Source: Neoalteromonas facilis
GTDB lineage: Bacteria > Pseudomonadota > Gammaproteobacteria > Enterobacterales > Alteromonadaceae
NCBI RefSeq assembly: GCF_002807665.1
Contig: NZ_PEAY01000002.1
Location: 434,001 to 498,000 of the forward strand
Direction of reading: 5' to 3'
DNA: 64,000 nt
The notes beneath the pieces were generated by a model. The model saw only the letters and a program-made list of their open reading frames with translations, did no database searches and was not told the DNA's origin. Of this stretch, positions 61,383 to 64,000 are shown one piece after another (within the stretch, counting starts at the first letter, position 1; every line of letters begins with the position of its first letter). Made by a program: the position numbers and the translations under genes.

Positions 61383-62455
61383 TGCCGCCTCACCGAGAGG
61401 AATGCGATTTTATGGATAGGCTGAGTCAATCAGGTCCGTTATTCGCGACGTTAATCGTCGTTGCGCTGTGCAGTTGGCTTGCGCACAAATGGTTATTAGC
61501 CAAACCAGAACTTACCGCTGAACAACGACTACCGCGTCAGCTCAGTTTTGGCTTTTTGTTACTTACCGCCTGTATCGCCATCATCTTGGCATTGCCGGTT
61601 AGCGAAGGATCTAGGAACCAGATTTTAGCGTTGTTGGGGATCCTTATTTCAGGTGTTATTGCATTCTCCTCAACCACAATCATGAGTAACCTAATGGCCG
61701 GCATAGTACTGCGGATGAATCGGCCTTTTAAAACTGGCGACTTCATTCGCTGCAATCAATATTTCGGTCGGGTATCGGAGAAAGGGCTGCTTGATACGGA
61801 AATTCAAACAGAGCAAAGAGAACTGGTTTCTATTGCGAACAGCTATCTAATTTCAAATCCAGTTTCCGTTATTCGATCATCCGGGACGCTGATCACCGCA
61901 GATGTTTCTATTGGATATGACGTACATCACGATACCGTAGAAGATGTGTTGGAAGTTGCAGCAAAGCACTCTGCTCTGAGCGATGCATTCGTTCAGGTAT
62001 TGGCGTTAGGGGACTTCAGTGTGTCTTATCGCGTGTCAGGCTTACTGACTGAAATAAAAGGGCTTTTAACCGCTAAGTCACGCCTTCACAAAGCAATTTT
62101 GGATGAGTTCCATCAGCGTGGTATCGAGATTTTGTCGCCAAATTATATGGCGCAGCGACCAACCGATCCTGCACTACCTGTGATTCCGTCAGCCTCAGTC
62201 TCCAAGCAACCTAAAGATAACGTTGAGCATCATGAAGAAGTTGCGTTCGACAAAGCCGAGCAGGCGCAACAGCATGAACACGCGGTTGAGCAACTTCAAA
62301 AAGATATTGAGCAATTCAAAGTGATGTTGAACGAGGCGTCCGACAGTGAGCAAAAAGCGAAGCTCAAAGCCAGCATTGAGCAGGCACAATCAGAGATCGC
62401 ATCGCTACTAGAGGTTCAAAAGCAACAGCTATCGAATGAAGACGCTCATCAGTAG
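61382..62455 (+). CDS. Small mechanosensitive channel (MscS family) with coiled-coil tail
   Basis: 357 residues from ATG 61382, overlapping the NagX stop. Two or three N-terminal helices, then the MscS pore and beta domain: FSSTTIMSNLMAGIVLRMNRPFKTGDFIRC and GRVSEKGLLDTEIQTEQRELVSIANSYLISNPV. The C-terminal 90 residues (HEEVAFDKAEQAQQHEHAVEQLQ...) form a long coiled coil that is not in E. coli MscS. Function as an osmotic valve is inferred; an in-frame ATG at 61412 is also possible. Confidence 0.88.
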   Translation: MPPHREECDFMDRLSQSGPLFATLIVVALCSWLAHKWLLAKPELTAEQRLPRQLSFGFLLLTACIAIILALPVSEGSRNQILALLGILISGVIAFSSTTIMSNLMAGIVLRMNRPFKTGDFIRCNQYFGRVSEKGLLDTEIQTEQRELVSIANSYLISNPVSVIRSSGTLITADVSIGYDVHHDTVEDVLEVAAKHSALSDAFVQVLALGDFSVSYRVSGLLTEIKGLLTAKSRLHKAILDEFHQRGIEILSPNYMAQRPTDPALPVIPSASVSKQPKDNVEHHEEVAFDKAEQAQQHEHAVEQLQKDIEQFKVMLNEASDSEQKAKLKASIEQAQSEIASLLEVQKQQLSNEDAHQ

Positions 62456-62489
62456 TGCATTAGCTGTTCCTCAGTCTCCATGTTGAGTG

Positions 62490-62514
62490 GCGAATCTACA
62501 TTTCGCGTCTTTTT
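62490..62514 (+). terminator. Weak terminator candidate after MscS gene
   Basis: Short stem gcgaa/ttcgc (62490-62494 and 62502-62506) with a 7-base loop, followed by a T-run. The stem is only 5 bp, so confidence is low. Confidence 0.4.
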
Positions 62515-62561
62515 AATCCGGTGAATGAATTGGGCCCTGGTGGGCTCGAGTATGCGAGCTT

Positions 62562-63233
62562 CTATTGCGTCTCAATCAACTCATCTATATCGGGTAACAG
62601 TTCATTTGCCCAACGAGGGTATTGTTCTGCGTTGGGATGTAAGTAGTCATCCATAACGCCATCTAGCATCAATCCTGTATCATCGAGAAACAGGTGATTG
62701 ATGTTCTTCCACGAGATGCACGGGTTATCGGCCAAGGGTGCGATTAAAGCGTTAATAGATTCATTCAGCTGACGTAATCGATGAGTAGGGCGTTTAGCTC
62801 TGGGGAGCAGGCTATGCAATATGATATGGGCGTGAGGCTGCTGGTTTTGTATGGTGTTGATAATGTCGCTGATGGCAGCTGCAGTTTGGTCAGCTGGATC
62901 TTGTCGATGACCTGTATTATTCGTGCCGATCAACAGCACTATTGCGTGCGCAGTGTAGCCAGACAATTCGCCATTATTTAATCGCCAAAGCACATGTTCA
63001 GTGCGATCACCGCCAAATCCGAGATTTAAAGGCCCATAATGAGAGAATGCCTTTTGCCAATTGGACAGGGCTTTTGTTTCCCAACCTTCAATTATGGAAT
63101 CGCCTATAAATACGAGTCTAATCTTATCTCCAATGCGTTTAATGTCCTGTAATTTCTGTTGGTGGCGCGACATCCATCCGGGTTTTTCGCTATTAGGCAG
63201 TGGGCAACTGGCGATAGCTGGCAGGTTACTCAT
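62562..63233 (-). CDS. SGNH/GDSL hydrolase
   Basis: 223 residues from ATG 63233, which overlaps the stop of the upstream M14 gene by 8 bases. SGNH blocks are visible: LVFIGDSIIEGWE (Ser), NLGFGGDRTEHVLWR (Gly), VLLIGTNNTGH (Asn) and DYLHPNAEQYPRW (Asp-His). It resembles platelet-activating-factor acetylhydrolase-like and acetylxylan-type esterases. Coupled to an M14 carboxypeptidase gene next to murein genes, so de-O-acetylation of murein or sugars is a reasonable guess. No signal peptide is clear. Confidence 0.9.
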   Translation of the reverse strand: MSNLPAIASCPLPNSEKPGWMSRHQQKLQDIKRIGDKIRLVFIGDSIIEGWETKALSNWQKAFSHYGPLNLGFGGDRTEHVLWRLNNGELSGYTAHAIVLLIGTNNTGHRQDPADQTAAAISDIINTIQNQQPHAHIILHSLLPRAKRPTHRLRQLNESINALIAPLADNPCISWKNINHLFLDDTGLMLDGVMDDYLHPNAEQYPRWANELLPDIDELIETQ

Positions 63234-64000
63234 GATGAGAAATTTCAATATATTGATTGGCGAGTATGGCAGAAACAACCTTGCCATTGCTCAGCAACAG
63301 GCCAAAGCCGTCAGTGCCGGGAAACAACGTATGATGCGCATCAGCCAGGCACAGCGCAGGCCAGCCTGAGTGATTGAGCAGCCATTGGGGGTTACCGACA
63401 AAATAGCTATAGCCTTGAGACAACAACGCCATATAGCTGGCTTTATTCAGTGGGGTTGGTTTATTCAATGGATACCCTTTTCCAGCCGTAAATGCTAGGT
63501 CCGTCGCATCGATATCGATAAACGCTGCATGGTGCGCTAAGTCTCCCATTGCATCTAACGTGGCTTTACGCGATTTTTCCTGTCGTCGGAAGGTTAGATC
63601 CGTGCAGTAGTGAGGAAGTTGCTTATCTTCATGGATCTTCACGTCGCGCAGCAGTATATCGGCAAAACCATTTTCTAAATTCTCGGGTATAGACCAGTAA
63701 TCTTCACATGTATGCGCCGACCACGAGTTTTCTAGCATAGCTTTAAAGACCGTCATGATAGCGACAATATTCATTTGTCTGGCGGTTTGGCGCTGTGGAT
63801 CGTCAAATTGGGCTCCTGACTCTATCAAGATCGTACTGGCACCTAGTCCAGCAATCGTATCGCCGAAAGAGCGAAAGGAATATTCATCATCGTACCGCGC
63901 AACCTGATCCGGAATGTGCTGCTCAACGGCAACTCGCATGCCAGCAATCAACCGCATTGCCCGCTCGCGCGTTTTATTGACTTCTTTTGATTCGTTATAC
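63226..64000 (-). CDS. M14 family zinc carboxypeptidase, partial (5' end outside window)
   Basis: The frame is open to the right end of the window, so only the C-terminal 257 or so residues are seen. STILIESGAQFDDPQRQTARQM contains the catalytic Glu motif typical of M14 carboxypeptidases (E270 equivalent). The zinc-binding HxxE and His are upstream, outside. A C-terminal beta-like extension is present (AFIDIDATDLAFTAGKGY). Its coupling to the SGNH gene and its neighbours suggests cutting of murein tripeptides, like MpaA, but this is inferred. Confidence 0.75.
   Translation of the reverse strand, partial: YNESKEVNKTRERAMRLIAGMRVAVEQHIPDQVARYDDEYSFRSFGDTIAGLGASTILIESGAQFDDPQRQTARQMNIVAIMTVFKAMLENSWSAHTCEDYWSIPENLENGFADILLRDVKIHEDKQLPHYCTDLTFRRQEKSRKATLDAMGDLAHHAAFIDIDATDLAFTAGKGYPLNKPTPLNKASYMALLSQGYSYFVGNPQWLLNHSGWPALCLADAHHTLFPGTDGFGLLLSNGKVVSAILANQYIEISHHE

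Overview
The window looks like chromosomal DNA of a marine gammaproteobacterium of the Alteromonadales (Alteromonadaceae-like). The evidence is gene order and protein similarity read by eye: tatABC-tatD-GGDEF-hemB, the rhlB-gppA pair divergent from trxA with rho nearby, a six-gene Mrp antiporter operon whose A and B subunits are fused, and an Mg-type HemB like that of Pseudomonas. No phage, transposase, integrase or CRISPR array was seen. One tRNA gene (Thr, TGT) is present.

Layout. 1-5.6 kb: a tightly packed + strand run encoding the Tat translocase, an exported orphan protein, TatD nuclease, a membrane diguanylate cyclase and HemB. 5.6-11.5 kb: gppA and rhlB on the minus strand, then trxA, a Ca/Na antiporter and rho. 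11.6-18.6 kb: an exported M20 amidohydrolase, a large hybrid sensor kinase, a LysR regulator and purEK. 18.7-23.9 kb: tRNA-Thr, a probable copper-handling operon (small Cys protein, Met-rich TonB receptor, PCu(A)C chaperone), dps and a PQQ-type sugar dehydrogenase. 23.9-31 kb: Mpo1-like protein, CnoX, a kynureninase-like PLP enzyme, small orphans, periplasmic alpha-amylase, purA and a globin. 31.2-31.8 kb: a decayed solute-binding-protein gene. 31.9-37.1 kb: a membrane protein, aldehyde dehydrogenase, VOC protein and two GH17 genes, divergent from a GPH-type sugar symporter (37.4-38.9 kb). 38.9-42.9 kb: an AT-richer run of orphan membrane or exported proteins on one strand. 43.2-47.7 kb: MATE exporter, diheme cytochrome c-rhodanese fusion, periplasmic catalase-like peroxidase and a nucleoside deaminase. 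48.2-55.5 kb: the Mrp Na+/H+ antiporter operon and an NhaC-type antiporter. 55.6-64 kb: a peptidoglycan-related cluster (AmiD-serine hydrolase lipoprotein fusion, exported NagZ-like GH3, NagX-like acyltransferase, MscS channel, SGNH hydrolase, and an M14 carboxypeptidase cut by the window end).

The most notable candidates are the extracytoplasmic murein-degradation cluster at the right end, the cytoplasmic GH17 pair with its symporter, the copper operon, the cytochrome-rhodanese fusion and the orphan-protein run at 38.9-42.9 kb. In that last run one hydrolase has a full signal peptide but no standard start codon. No system completely without precedent could be proven from sequence alone.
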